Shown here: positions 35,470 to 44,269 of the stretch, piece by piece
Layout: each line of letters begins with the position of its first letter
Position numbering within the stretch: position 1 is the first letter of the stretch
Origin: Sphingobacterium sp. CZ-UAM
GTDB taxonomy: Bacteria; Bacteroidota; Bacteroidia; Sphingobacteriales; Sphingobacteriaceae
Direction: 5' to 3'
NCBI RefSeq assembly: GCF_002000245.1
Contig: NZ_MTCM01000003.1
Coordinates: 186,001 to 250,000 of the forward strand
DNA: 64,000 bases
The notes under the pieces: generated by a model
The model's database searches: none
What the model was told of the DNA's origin: nothing
Seen by the model: only the letters and a program-made list of their open reading frames with translations
Translations under genes and position numbers: made by a program

Positions 35470-36960
35470 CTAATTATGCGAAAGCGCCTTTTCACTTGCT
35501 TTACCTGGAGAGCTGATCAAAAGCATCACAAAAGTAATAAAACCATTAATGATAATCAGGTCCAGTCCGATCACATAAGGTGTATACACCTCGATCACAT
35601 AGGTCTTGAGTAAATACAATAAGGTTGGTGAAAGTACACAGATATAAGGTACGGCATTGTCCCGTACAGCAGATTTTGTAAAAATCCCAAAAACAAACAA
35701 TCCCAGCAGTGGACCATAGGTATAGCTCGCCGCTGTAAATATCGCATTCACCACCGAATCATCATTGATCAGCTTAAACACGAGTATCACCAGTAACATA
35801 ACGATCGAAAACCCAAAGTGTACGTAATTACGCTTTTTGACAAGAACAGGATCATTGGGATTTTCTTTTTTATTGAAATTCAGAAAATCCACACAGAATG
35901 AAGTCGTCAACGCTGTCAGTGCACTATCCGTTGTCGCAAACGTTGCTGCTGTCAGCCCCATCATAAAGATGATCGCCGGCACGATGGCAAGGTGATTCAG
36001 TGCGATCTCGGGATAGAGGTAATCGCGGGTTGCCAACTTCGATACGTCAATACCATTTTTTGCTGCATAGATATATAACAGCGCTCCTACCGCTAAAAAG
36101 AAAATATTGATCACCACAAATACACTTGTGAATGTAATCATATTCTTTTGCGCTTCTTTGATCGTCCCCATGGACAGATTCTTTTGCATCAGATCCTGAT
36201 CAAGTCCTGTCATGGCAATAGTAACAAAAATCCCGCCCAGGAACTGTTTCCAAAAGTTTGCTTTACTGCCCACAAAGTCATCCCAAAAAAAGATTTTGGA
36301 ATAGCTGCTTTCCTTGACTGCTTCGAATGTATCCACAATCCCGAAATCCAATCCCTTAGCCATAAAATAGATCGAAAGGATAACAGCTGTTACTAGAAAG
36401 GTGGTCTGTAGGGTATCTGTTACAATGATTGTCTTTAAGCCTCCCTTATTGGTATACATCCAGATAAGTACCAAACAGATCACAACTGTGATCGCAAAAG
36501 GCACATTCCAGGCATCAAAGATAAAGTGCTGCAGGACAATGGCGACCAGGTATAAACGAAAAGCCGAACCTATGGTACGGGAAATCAAAAAGATGGCAGC
36601 ACCGGTTTTATACGTTGTATGCCCAAAACGTTCTTCCAGATAAGTGTAAATGGAAGTCAGGTTCATTCGGTAGTAAAGCGGAAGCAATACATAAGCTATA
36701 ATGACGAATCCGACTGCATTTCCGAGCACAAACTGAAAATAACTGAATTCGGATGCACCCACAGCGCCTGGAACAGAGATAAAGGTCACACCAGAAAGAG
36801 CAGTACCGATCATCCCGAAGGCGACCATATACCATTTCGAATTTCGGTTAGCAACAAAGAAGGTAGAATTGTCGGAAGATCCTTTTGAGGTAAAGTGCGC
36901 CACGGCGAGCAAGACCGCAAAATAGATCACAATAAAGGATAATAATATAACTGGTGACAT
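35470..36960 (-). CDS. Sodium:solute symporter, MurT-like
   Basis: Inner-membrane sodium-coupled transporter of the SSS family, 496 residues with about 13 helices. Signatures include GMIGTALSGVTFISVPGAVG in the first helices, GGLKTIIVTDTLQ, and ATFATTDSALTALTTSFCVD, the sodium-site region. It begins 34 nt after murQ. In Tannerella forsythia an SSS-family transporter (MurT) next to murQ imports N-acetylmuramic acid, and this gene has the same context, so MurNAc is the best substrate guess; that is inference from neighbourhood. It is the last gene of the five-gene unit that starts at 42253. Confidence 0.88.
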   Translation of the reverse strand: MSPVILLSFIVIYFAVLLAVAHFTSKGSSDNSTFFVANRNSKWYMVAFGMIGTALSGVTFISVPGAVGASEFSYFQFVLGNAVGFVIIAYVLLPLYYRMNLTSIYTYLEERFGHTTYKTGAAIFLISRTIGSAFRLYLVAIVLQHFIFDAWNVPFAITVVICLVLIWMYTNKGGLKTIIVTDTLQTTFLVTAVILSIYFMAKGLDFGIVDTFEAVKESSYSKIFFWDDFVGSKANFWKQFLGGIFVTIAMTGLDQDLMQKNLSMGTIKEAQKNMITFTSVFVVINIFFLAVGALLYIYAAKNGIDVSKLATRDYLYPEIALNHLAIVPAIIFMMGLTAATFATTDSALTALTTSFCVDFLNFNKKENPNDPVLVKKRNYVHFGFSIVMLLVILVFKLINDDSVVNAIFTAASYTYGPLLGLFVFGIFTKSAVRDNAVPYICVLSPTLLYLLKTYVIEVYTPYVIGLDLIIINGFITFVMLLISSPGKASEKALSHN

Positions 36961-36994
36961 AGTTTGTTTTTAATAGGTGATTGTGATGCGATTG

Positions 36995-37807
36995 TTAATG
37001 AGTAGCCTGGTAAGCTTCGATTGCCTGCCTTACATTACCAAATTGTTCCAGCAAAGCAGCTGCGTCCTCCTCTGTCGCTCCGGTCTGGTCCATAATAATT
37101 CGTACGCCACGGCCGACCAATTTGTGATTTGACAATTGCATATCGACCATTTTGTTCCCCTTCACACGCCCCAGCTGAATCATTACTGCAGTACTGAACA
37201 TATTTAATACCAGCTTCTGCGCTGTACCGGACTTCATACGGGTAGAGCCGGTCACAAATTCAGGTCCAACAATAACTTCTACAGGATATTGTGCAATTTC
37301 AGCAATCGGAGAACCGCTATTACAAACAATACAGCCGGTCACCAATCCTTTTTCGTTTGCAGTCTTCAGGCCACCAATGACATAAGGCGTTGTCCCCGAG
37401 GCAGCAATACCGATCACCACATCATTTTCATCAATATCATAAGCTTCCATATCTTTCCATGCCTGCTCCAGATCATCCTCTGCAAATTCGACTGCCTTAC
37501 GGATTGCTGTATCTCCGCCGGCAATTAGACCGATAATCCACTCAAATGGCACACCGTAAGTAGGAGGCAATTCAGATGCATCTAAGACTCCAAGTCGGCC
37601 ACTTGTACCGGCCCCGATATAGAAAGTCCGACCACCCGCTTTCATTCTTTCCACAGTGACCTTAACCAATGCTTCGATCTGAGGAATAGACCTTTCAACA
37701 GCTAGTGGCACAGATTTATCCTCATTATTGATATTAGTCAATAATTCATGAACAGACATCTTGTCCAAATCCTGATAATTCGAATCTTTCTCCGTTGTAT
37801 TAACCAT
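36995..37807 (-). CDS. murQ: N-acetylmuramic acid 6-phosphate etherase
   Basis: Cleaves the lactyl ether of MurNAc-6-phosphate to give GlcNAc-6-phosphate and D-lactate. The 270-residue SIS-domain protein has FYIGAGTSGRLGVLDASELPPTY (seen in parts around residues 60-85, including the catalytic Glu), GIAASGTTPYVIGGL and GSTRMKSGTAQKLVLNM. It is about 28 residues shorter than the E. coli enzyme, mostly at the N-terminus (TTEKDSNYQDLDKMS). It starts 24 nt after the deacetylase. Its product is the substrate of NagA, encoded at 62497-63603. Confidence 0.96.
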   Translation of the reverse strand: MVNTTEKDSNYQDLDKMSVHELLTNINNEDKSVPLAVERSIPQIEALVKVTVERMKAGGRTFYIGAGTSGRLGVLDASELPPTYGVPFEWIIGLIAGGDTAIRKAVEFAEDDLEQAWKDMEAYDIDENDVVIGIAASGTTPYVIGGLKTANEKGLVTGCIVCNSGSPIAEIAQYPVEVIVGPEFVTGSTRMKSGTAQKLVLNMFSTAVMIQLGRVKGNKMVDMQLSNHKLVGRGVRIIMDQTGATEEDAAALLEQFGNVRQAIEAYQATH

Positions 37808-37831
37808 TCTTAATAATATATATTGTATTCC

Positions 37832-38485
37832 TTAATTCAATAAACCAGGTATATCAACGATCTGATATCCTTTCTTCTTTAATATGTTGATTATATCATC
37901 CAAATGATGATACAGCTTATCTTTTCGTCTATCATCTGTTCCCATATGGATCAATATGATGAAGCCATTTAAACCAGATTTTCTTTCATAAGACCAAAGC
38001 CCCTTTAAAATCTCTGCCGAAGATAAATAACGTTTTCCCATTTCTGGGTAAGTATAATCTGCGGCAGTCCGTATTCCCGGCGTGTAGTTGATAGAAGACA
38101 GCCCTATCTCTTCTGCCCACGCTACCGTCTCACCATTATACCATTCATAAGAAGGAATATAATAACGCAGTTGACCGATATCGACCCCCGAAAATGCCAA
38201 CTCTTTCACATTAGCCTTTAAATCCAGCAGGAACGAATCCCGGCTGACCAACAGCTCATCCCTGCTGCCCCAATCACTGACCAGCAGATGTTTATCGGAA
38301 TGTCCTGACACCAAATGTCCATCTTTCAACATCTGCCGGATATAAGGCTTGAAACCTCCATTCCTTAGATAATCTCCTGTTAAGAAAAAATTCCCCTTCA
38401 CATGATATTGCTTCAAGCTATTCAAAACCGTAGGCGTTCCCTCCGATAAATCATGCCCCGTAAACACCAGAGCCACTTTTTTCAC
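37832..38485 (-). CDS. CE4 (NodB) polysaccharide deacetylase, possibly made as a GH9 fusion
   Basis: NodB-type carbohydrate deacetylase of 217 residues from an internal GTG. Motif 1 is the variant VFTGHDLSEG instead of TFDDGP; motif 2 is GHSDKH with the two metal-binding histidines; later YIPSYEWYN and ILIHMGTDDR supply motifs 3 and 5. It has no signal peptide, odd for an enzyme expected to act on external glycan. The frame is open upstream to 38563, past the GH9 stop, with plausible coding residues (VARDVFGAIVRGDST), and offers no ATG, GTG or TTG before the GTG at 38485. A -1 slip at the end of GH9 would join the two and give it GH9's export signal. Confidence 0.8.
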   Translation of the reverse strand: MKKVALVFTGHDLSEGTPTVLNSLKQYHVKGNFFLTGDYLRNGGFKPYIRQMLKDGHLVSGHSDKHLLVSDWGSRDELLVSRDSFLLDLKANVKELAFSGVDIGQLRYYIPSYEWYNGETVAWAEEIGLSSINYTPGIRTAADYTYPEMGKRYLSSAEILKGLWSYERKSGLNGFIILIHMGTDDRRKDKLYHHLDDIINILKKKGYQIVDIPGLLN

Positions 38486-38505
38486 TGTAGAATCGCCGCG
38501 GACAA

Positions 38506-38551
38506 TAGCCCCGAAGACATCTCGGGCTACTTTTTTCCCGCAGGCTCCTCC
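38506..38551 (-). promoter_or_regulatory. Candidate programmed -1 frameshift signal at the GH9/CE4 junction
   Basis: Reading the minus strand: GGAGGAG (38551-38545), 8 nt, then A AAA AAG in the GH9 zero frame (38536-38530). The GH9 stop TAG (38529-38527) follows at once. A hairpin of 8 bp with one bulge and a 7-nt loop spans 38529-38506. These are the three parts of the dnaX-type signal. The absence of any spacer between heptamer and hairpin is atypical, and anti-Shine-Dalgarno action is weak in Bacteroidota ribosomes. Confidence 0.5.
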
Positions 38552-40353
38552 AAAGCCTTCCCTTCTTTAGCCGCCAGCAAGTAGATCAATGAAGCCGTTC
38601 CATCCATGGTAGGCTCATTGGTACTGTAGTCACCATAATCGTCATGATAAACGGCAAGGTCACTCTGAAAATCAGCATAGCTATCCGGATTATTCAGCTT
38701 AATACCGATCAGGTTACGATAAGTAGACGCCATGATCGGACCATCCACCAGTCCACCATCAATCGGATGTTTACCCAAATAGGTAAAAGCAGAATGTGGA
38801 TCCTTAGGCGTATCACCCCAAGATGGAAGCCCATACACCATACTTGTCCCCCAGGGATTGGCACCAAAGAGCCAGTCAAAATTAGCCTGCTCCAGTTCAT
38901 CAAACTGATTATCTCCTGTCAGCTCTTTATACCAAAGGCATTGTATGGCGAACGAAGCGGTCAGATTATTGCTGCACCAGATAAAAGGAACCCCTCTTAA
39001 AAATGCATTTTCGGCAGCTCGCTTATTTACCTCTTCAATACCCTGTTTATAAAATGAGACAATCTCCTCGCGATCTTGCCCTTTTAATCTTTTAGCCAAT
39101 TCATAATGTCCCAAATTGATAAAGGGATACCACTGATAATGCGCAGCCGTATCGGTTATCATCCAAGGTGTTATTTTTTCCTGCCTGGCATACTGCATCG
39201 CCTCCTCGGCAAACTTATTTTTCTTTGTTACCGAAAACCCCATTGCTGCCGCCAGTTGCATATCATCCACCCAATTGTCTTCGGCATAGATATAGGGCGA
39301 TTTGACCGAAACCGTCTGTGTCACCCCCGGTTTTATATTTGCAAATGCATAAGCGGTCTCAGCTTTCTGCGACAGTAATTTTGCATATTTTTTATCCTCT
39401 TTTTGAAAAAGCACAGATCCCAAACGGAAAGCACTGCTAAATTTCCCCGCTGTAGAGCTTGTCCCTGTGGTGTTATTCATAAACTTGCCCCTTTGTTGTG
39501 GCTCCCCATCTATAAAATACACTGGGCGTTCAAACCCACGGCCATAGTAAGGATCCTCCTTGGGCATGCGCATACTGGCATGATCACGATCATCCGCAAT
39601 CTGATTATACATCTGATCCGCCTTTGGATGCATCTTCAACAACCAGTCGAGTCCCCATTTAGCTTCATCCAATACATCGGCACGTCCATTCTTTCCATCT
39701 AAGCCATTTGCTAGCTTTTGATCAGTAAATACCTTTGGAAAGTCCCGATAAGCAGCTAGCAGATGAAATGTCGCATTTGCCGAGGTTGTCGCATATTGCA
39801 AATAATCAGAAGCATCATGCCAGCCACCCCCCGCATCAATATGCGAACTATCCGCTATACCGACTTTACCGGCATACAATGTAAAGCCGTCGTGTGTATG
39901 ACAACTGTCTTTTAAAAAAGGGTTGAATAATGTCCGTTGCTGGCGCATATACCGCAACACAAAGTCCGCTGCCCCCGCATAGACGTCCGGAGCCACCCTA
40001 AAATAAGGTGACCTAACCTCCCCCGCCTGGATAAAAAAACGGCCCGTATCCCTTAAAGCAGAAAAATCAAATCGAAAACTCTGCACAAAAGGCCCATAGC
40101 TACCATAATCTTTCCCTACGGGATGAACATACACTGTCTTACCTGTCTTTGCATCTTTAACCTCAAAAGAACGAAGCTGCCTGATTGATTTCCCGCCCCA
40201 TACAGCGACCTTTTTACCTGTCGGAGTATAGCCTAATTGGTTGATTCGAATCCAAGCATTTTGCTGTGCTTCCGCAAAGTTACAAACAAAACATGCAAAA
40301 ACAAGCAAAAAAGCTTGACGTAAATTTAAGAAGTTTAGACATTCTTTTATCAT
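38527..40353 (-). CDS. Secreted GH9-family glycoside hydrolase
   Basis: Inverting beta-glycosidase of family GH9 (608 residues). The signal peptide ends near FAEA-QQN. An N-terminal immunoglobulin-like domain (about 30-120, IRINQLGYTPTGKKVAVW) precedes the (alpha/alpha)6 barrel. Catalytic features are GGWHDASDY (nucleophilic water Asp pair) and the general acid in STNEPTMDGTASLIYLL near the C-terminus. GH9 enzymes include endoglucanases and exo-glucosaminidases. Given the MurQ, NamZ and deacetylase neighbours, an aminosugar glycan is as likely a substrate as cellulose. The ATG at 40353 is chosen; a further in-frame start upstream would only lengthen the leader. It ends on a slippery sequence. 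Confidence 0.9.
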   Translation of the reverse strand: MIKECLNFLNLRQAFLLVFACFVCNFAEAQQNAWIRINQLGYTPTGKKVAVWGGKSIRQLRSFEVKDAKTGKTVYVHPVGKDYGSYGPFVQSFRFDFSALRDTGRFFIQAGEVRSPYFRVAPDVYAGAADFVLRYMRQQRTLFNPFLKDSCHTHDGFTLYAGKVGIADSSHIDAGGGWHDASDYLQYATTSANATFHLLAAYRDFPKVFTDQKLANGLDGKNGRADVLDEAKWGLDWLLKMHPKADQMYNQIADDRDHASMRMPKEDPYYGRGFERPVYFIDGEPQQRGKFMNNTTGTSSTAGKFSSAFRLGSVLFQKEDKKYAKLLSQKAETAYAFANIKPGVTQTVSVKSPYIYAEDNWVDDMQLAAAMGFSVTKKNKFAEEAMQYARQEKITPWMITDTAAHYQWYPFINLGHYELAKRLKGQDREEIVSFYKQGIEEVNKRAAENAFLRGVPFIWCSNNLTASFAIQCLWYKELTGDNQFDELEQANFDWLFGANPWGTSMVYGLPSWGDTPKDPHSAFTYLGKHPIDGGLVDGPIMASTYRNLIGIKLNNPDSYADFQSDLAVYHDDYGDYSTNEPTMDGTASLIYLLAAKEGKALEEPAGKK

Positions 40354-40396
40354 AATAAGGCATTTTATTTTTAATAAAATCAACTCAATCGGTTGT

Positions 40397-42253
40397 TTAA
40401 AATCGCAAAGAAACTATTTTCCCATCCATCGTGCTGGCAACTACCTCATTATTACCGGATACCGCTACAGGATTGACCATGCCATTTGAAATTTTATATT
40501 GCCACATAACTGCGCCTGTTTTTGCATCCACAGCAGAAAGCAAACCCGAATGACTCGGCACAAACACCAGCTTACGGTTTGTTTTTATCGCCGACGGCGT
40601 CAATTCATAGGGCAATTTTAGTTTTGCTTTCCAAATTACTTCCATTTTGTCACCTGATATAGAGATCCCCAGCAAATCGCCGTCCATTGTCTTCACATAG
40701 ACCTGTTTCTTATTTACTGCCAAGCCCATCGATTCTCGCACACGTATCGTATCCTTCTTTTCCCGCCAGATTACAGCACCATTATCCGCATCCAAAGCAG
40801 TCATAAACCGATCCGGAGCAACAATAAATACACGGTTATTTACCCCCACAGGATTACAGGCGGCCGCCGAAAACATGCGATTGGCATGTCCATTGTTCCA
40901 TTCCCAAGATAATTTTCCGGTTTTGGCGTCCAATGCATAAAACCCATTTCCCCAGGAGCCGAAGATGATATTGCCTAAATAATAAGTTGGCAAAGTCGAC
41001 ACAAATCCCCTGACCTGATCAAAACTCCATCTTAATTTACCAGTCTTTATATCCAAGGCCCTGAATTTACCATCCGAACCACCGATAAAAGCGACACCAT
41101 CATGCAGCAGAGGCGAACCCAATACGGCCTTGTCCGTCTGCAGCTTCCAGAGAAGTTTCCCGTCCGCCGCATTGATAGCATATATAAAGTGATCCGAAGA
41201 ACCGGCGACAACAATACCTTTCCAAACCGCTGGTGTGGAATACACCTTTCCTCCGGTCCGATAAGACCATAATTTTCTTCCCGATTTAAGATCCAGTGCA
41301 AAGATATCACCGGCCGTATTGGAGGTCACAACCTTGTCTTTATAGATTGTCAGCCCAGCGCCAATGTCACTTGCATCTTCAAAAGTCCAGTTCACGCGGA
41401 CAACATTCGCATACTTCTCATTGACTGCATAACTCGGCCGCGGATAAGTTGCCGTTTCCTGTCCATAGTGGTGGTCAATCAAAGGCACCTCTAACCAAGG
41501 TTTTTCCTGTGTACCAATACCCGGATTCCGCTCCTGATAGATAGCCTTACCATCACCGATAGTAACGATATTATAGCCGCCGACAGGTTTATTTGCCCGT
41601 AGATTAGATCTTCCCATCACACCCGGAAGCCCCTCCCAGTCGTAGGCCTTATTCGCATGCCCATGGCCGCAGAGAGCCAATTGCACATTACGTGTTTTGA
41701 CCCGCTTCAATGCATCAAACCAATTGTTCAGCGAGGAGTCCTGTGGATAATGGTTAATATAAATTAATGGCGTTTGTCGGTCTGGGTTCGCGGCGAAGAC
41801 AGAATCCATCCATACTAGATTTTCACGCGGTATCTGCCCCGGGCTCATACGCATATTCGGTCCGGAGTTTGTCCCAACAAATTGATAACCTTTATGTCGA
41901 AAGAAAAACGTTTCGCCGCCAAAGACGGTACGAAAAGTATTCGCCCCATTTTCGGACCAATTTCCATCGTGATTGCCCGGGATTACATACCAAGGTAGCT
42001 GCAAACTATCTAAAATCTGCTTTGCCAATTTCAGCTCATGATCAGCTCCAAATTCGGTAATATCTCCCGAGAGGATAACAAAATCAATATCTTTCAAATC
42101 ATTTAGATCTTTTACAGTCTGTCGCAGATCTTCCGCCCCTGTTGCACCACCGACATGTGTATCGGTGACATGGGCAAATTTAAAAGATTGCGCAACGGAT
42201 AGATTGAATATGCATAATAACGCACCTAAAAAAGCAATTAACTTCGGTTTCAT
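40397..42253 (-). CDS. Exported calcineurin-like phosphoesterase fused to PQQ-type beta-propeller repeats
   Basis: Two-domain exported protein of 618 residues. The signal peptide is MKPKLIAFLGALLCIFNLSVAQ. The metallophosphoesterase domain (about 24-250) has all five metal motifs: HVTDTHVGG, LSGDITEFG, IPGNHDG, INHYP and CGHGHANK. From about 295 to the end are repeats of the PQQ/outer-membrane-assembly type (GRKLWSYRTGGKVYSTPAVW, GKLLWKLQTDKAVLGSPLL), forming a propeller probably used for binding. Substrate unknown; a phosphodiester or phosphate on cell-wall glycan is conceivable. The frame is open upstream to 42412, but only the ATG at 42253 leads into a signal peptide. It heads the five-gene unit ending with the symporter. 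Confidence 0.9.
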   Translation of the reverse strand: MKPKLIAFLGALLCIFNLSVAQSFKFAHVTDTHVGGATGAEDLRQTVKDLNDLKDIDFVILSGDITEFGADHELKLAKQILDSLQLPWYVIPGNHDGNWSENGANTFRTVFGGETFFFRHKGYQFVGTNSGPNMRMSPGQIPRENLVWMDSVFAANPDRQTPLIYINHYPQDSSLNNWFDALKRVKTRNVQLALCGHGHANKAYDWEGLPGVMGRSNLRANKPVGGYNIVTIGDGKAIYQERNPGIGTQEKPWLEVPLIDHHYGQETATYPRPSYAVNEKYANVVRVNWTFEDASDIGAGLTIYKDKVVTSNTAGDIFALDLKSGRKLWSYRTGGKVYSTPAVWKGIVVAGSSDHFIYAINAADGKLLWKLQTDKAVLGSPLLHDGVAFIGGSDGKFRALDIKTGKLRWSFDQVRGFVSTLPTYYLGNIIFGSWGNGFYALDAKTGKLSWEWNNGHANRMFSAAACNPVGVNNRVFIVAPDRFMTALDADNGAVIWREKKDTIRVRESMGLAVNKKQVYVKTMDGDLLGISISGDKMEVIWKAKLKLPYELTPSAIKTNRKLVFVPSHSGLLSAVDAKTGAVMWQYKISNGMVNPVAVSGNNEVVASTMDGKIVSLRF

Positions 42254-42275
42254 CGATATAGTTTTCTTAAAATTA

Positions 42276-42321
42276 GCGTTTTTATGCATAAATATAAAAT
42301 TTAAACGCATTTTTATGCATG
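42276..42321 (-). promoter_or_regulatory. Two TTTATGCAT sites upstream of the phosphoesterase-GH9-CE4-murQ unit
   Basis: A perfect 12-bp palindrome TTTATGCATAAA (42281-42292) inside GCGTTTTTATGCATAAA, and a second site GCATTTTTATGCATG (42307-42321), 26 nt apart, 23 to 68 nt upstream of the ATG. The second is an exact 15-bp copy of 49098-49112 in front of the namZ operon. Likely binding sites for a shared regulator. Confidence 0.5.
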
Positions 42322-42353
42322 TTAATTCTGACATTATAAAACACAGCTTTACT

Positions 42354-42388
42354 AAAAAGCCTTTCTGAAAAATCCAGAAAGGCCTTTT
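42354..42388 (-). terminator. Intrinsic terminator of the namZ-susC-susD operon
   Basis: On the minus strand AAAAGGCCTTTCTG pairs with CAGAAAGGCTTTTT (8 perfect core pairs, one bulge), 7-nt loop, T-run at the end. It lies 18 nt past the susD stop. Confidence 0.8.
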
Positions 42389-42405
42389 GGTATTTGTAAT
42401 GAATG

Positions 42406-44256
42406 TTACCAACCTGGTGTTTGAGCCAAAATATAACCCAAATCAGCATATTGTTGGATTTGATTCAGTCCGACCGGCGACATATAGACGCGATCGGTAA
42501 AACTTACCCGGTTCGCAAATTTTGGGACCATATAGTAACCAATCATAGCATCTCCATTCGTACCATTGTAAGTAATCGTATTGCCCGCTGCATCACGGAC
42601 TTTAAGAACCCCCTCATAAGCTTTTGACAGACGGTTTGGAAGTTCTTTTTTAATATTCACCCAGGGACCCAACGAATAATCTGTATTACGGGAGAAATTC
42701 ATATAATCCAATTTTTTCCAGCGGCGAATATCATTCAACCTCGCATATTCATATACAAATTCCATCCTTCTTTCCCTTCTGATTTCCCACATCAATGGGG
42801 AAACATCTGCATCGCGCTGTGGATCATTTGGCAGAGCATTCAACAACAAAGGAGCTGTTTTTCTAACACCCTTTGCTATAGCGTCGGCATCCAAAGGTCT
42901 ATTTCGGACCGCGTTGATTGATTTATCCAAATCAGCTTGGGTAACTGCAGCTCCACCAAAAAACTCTGCAAGAATCTGCTTCGCCTCAATCCAATTGAGC
43001 ACAACCTCGCCAAGACGGGCAATAGGAGCATCATTCGTATTGGTATTGCTGCTCCATTTTGCTGGATATGTCTTGCCAATATAAGTCAGAGCTTCCCTTG
43101 CCGCAAACTTATGACCATAAGCCAAAGTTGATGAAGCTGTATTGACCACATTCATAAAAGTCGCCTCAAACCGAGGATCTCTTGTCTCAGCCAACGATTT
43201 CATGGAAAAATCAGACGCGTTTGCAATAGCCGAATTCTGCCAAACCTTACCATCATTACAGATAAAGGATTTTAGCAAGTCCAAATTAACACCTTTTTGT
43301 CCTTCAGTTCCATTACTATAAGAGCCTACCGCATGGGTTACTTTCAATGCATCATTATAGGTTCGGAAGAAGATCACTTCCGCATTGCTCGACAAGTCTT
43401 CTGATGCAAACAAGCTTTTGAAATCGCTACCAAAAGACCATTTACCACTACCCATAACTACTTCCGCTGCTTTTAGGGCAAGACCAAGGTATTTTTTTGC
43501 ACGATCTTGATCCAGTCCATGGTATTTCTCCCAAGAACCTTCAAAAAGCATTAGATTAGAGATAAGTGCCGCCGCCACATATTTATTGACATACCCTTTG
43601 CCGTCATCTGCACGCATATTATCCAGCACATACTCAAAATCAAGATAAACCTTATCCATGACCTCGCCACGTTTTGTCCGCTCCTTGTACATCTCCGCCT
43701 GGTCCATCGGATCAACTTCCTTATCAAAATACGGTACATCGCCAAATACCGAAACTAACCTGGCATACTCATAACCCCTAAAAAAACGAGCCACCGCAGT
43801 CCAATGCTTATACTCTGTTTCGCTCAGGTTTGCTTTCGCCTTTGTGTCCACCCTATTGAGCATGATATTTGCCTTTCTTACCCAGTAAAAGTTCCACGTT
43901 GGGCCAGAATAAGTTGTTAATATATCCGGTGCCGGAGTTCCACCCGATGGAGTCGTTCCCCGAGTTGTTGGTACAATGGTTTCAAATCCCCCCTGGGTAC
44001 CCTCTGAGGTAAAATCATCCGCATAGTTATAGCCTACCAAAGGCGCATATGCTGTACCATAAAATGTATTGTAACCAACAAAGTAGTTAAGGTAAAAATC
44101 ATTCGCATATAAACGCACATCCGCTTCATTACGCCAAAAATCTTTATCAATGACCTTCGTTTTATCCGGCCTATCAAGTACATCCTTGTTACACCCAACA
44201 CTCAGTAATACTGCAGTCAGGATAATAGATCCAATTTTTATTCTATTTAATTTCAT
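42406..44256 (-). CDS. SusD/RagB-family surface glycan-binding lipoprotein
   Basis: Outer-membrane lipoprotein that lids the adjacent SusC transporter, 616 residues. The lipobox is LLSVGCNKD, with acylated Cys near residue 22. N-terminal TPR-like helices (FWRNEADVRLYANDFYLNY, YWVRKANIMLNRVD) and the C-terminal RagB region (RREMEFVYEYARLNDIRRWKKLD in overlapping parts) identify RagB/SusD. It follows the 1161-residue SusC by 13 nt. Because the operon starts with a NamZ homologue, the pair is predicted to take up muropeptides, denuded glycan or MurNAc-containing disaccharide; that is inference from context. Confidence 0.93.
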   Translation of the reverse strand: MKLNRIKIGSIILTAVLLSVGCNKDVLDRPDKTKVIDKDFWRNEADVRLYANDFYLNYFVGYNTFYGTAYAPLVGYNYADDFTSEGTQGGFETIVPTTRGTTPSGGTPAPDILTTYSGPTWNFYWVRKANIMLNRVDTKAKANLSETEYKHWTAVARFFRGYEYARLVSVFGDVPYFDKEVDPMDQAEMYKERTKRGEVMDKVYLDFEYVLDNMRADDGKGYVNKYVAAALISNLMLFEGSWEKYHGLDQDRAKKYLGLALKAAEVVMGSGKWSFGSDFKSLFASEDLSSNAEVIFFRTYNDALKVTHAVGSYSNGTEGQKGVNLDLLKSFICNDGKVWQNSAIANASDFSMKSLAETRDPRFEATFMNVVNTASSTLAYGHKFAAREALTYIGKTYPAKWSSNTNTNDAPIARLGEVVLNWIEAKQILAEFFGGAAVTQADLDKSINAVRNRPLDADAIAKGVRKTAPLLLNALPNDPQRDADVSPLMWEIRRERRMEFVYEYARLNDIRRWKKLDYMNFSRNTDYSLGPWVNIKKELPNRLSKAYEGVLKVRDAAGNTITYNGTNGDAMIGYYMVPKFANRVSFTDRVYMSPVGLNQIQQYADLGYILAQTPGW

Positions 44257-44269
44257 CTGTCAAATTCGT

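Noticed and set aside
42254..42412. Upstream extension of the phosphoesterase frame, and a similar extension of namZ (49070-49111), both containing MHKNA
   Set aside because: The shared residues come from the repeated DNA motif ATGCATAAAAATGC in both promoters, not from conserved protein. The signal peptides begin downstream.
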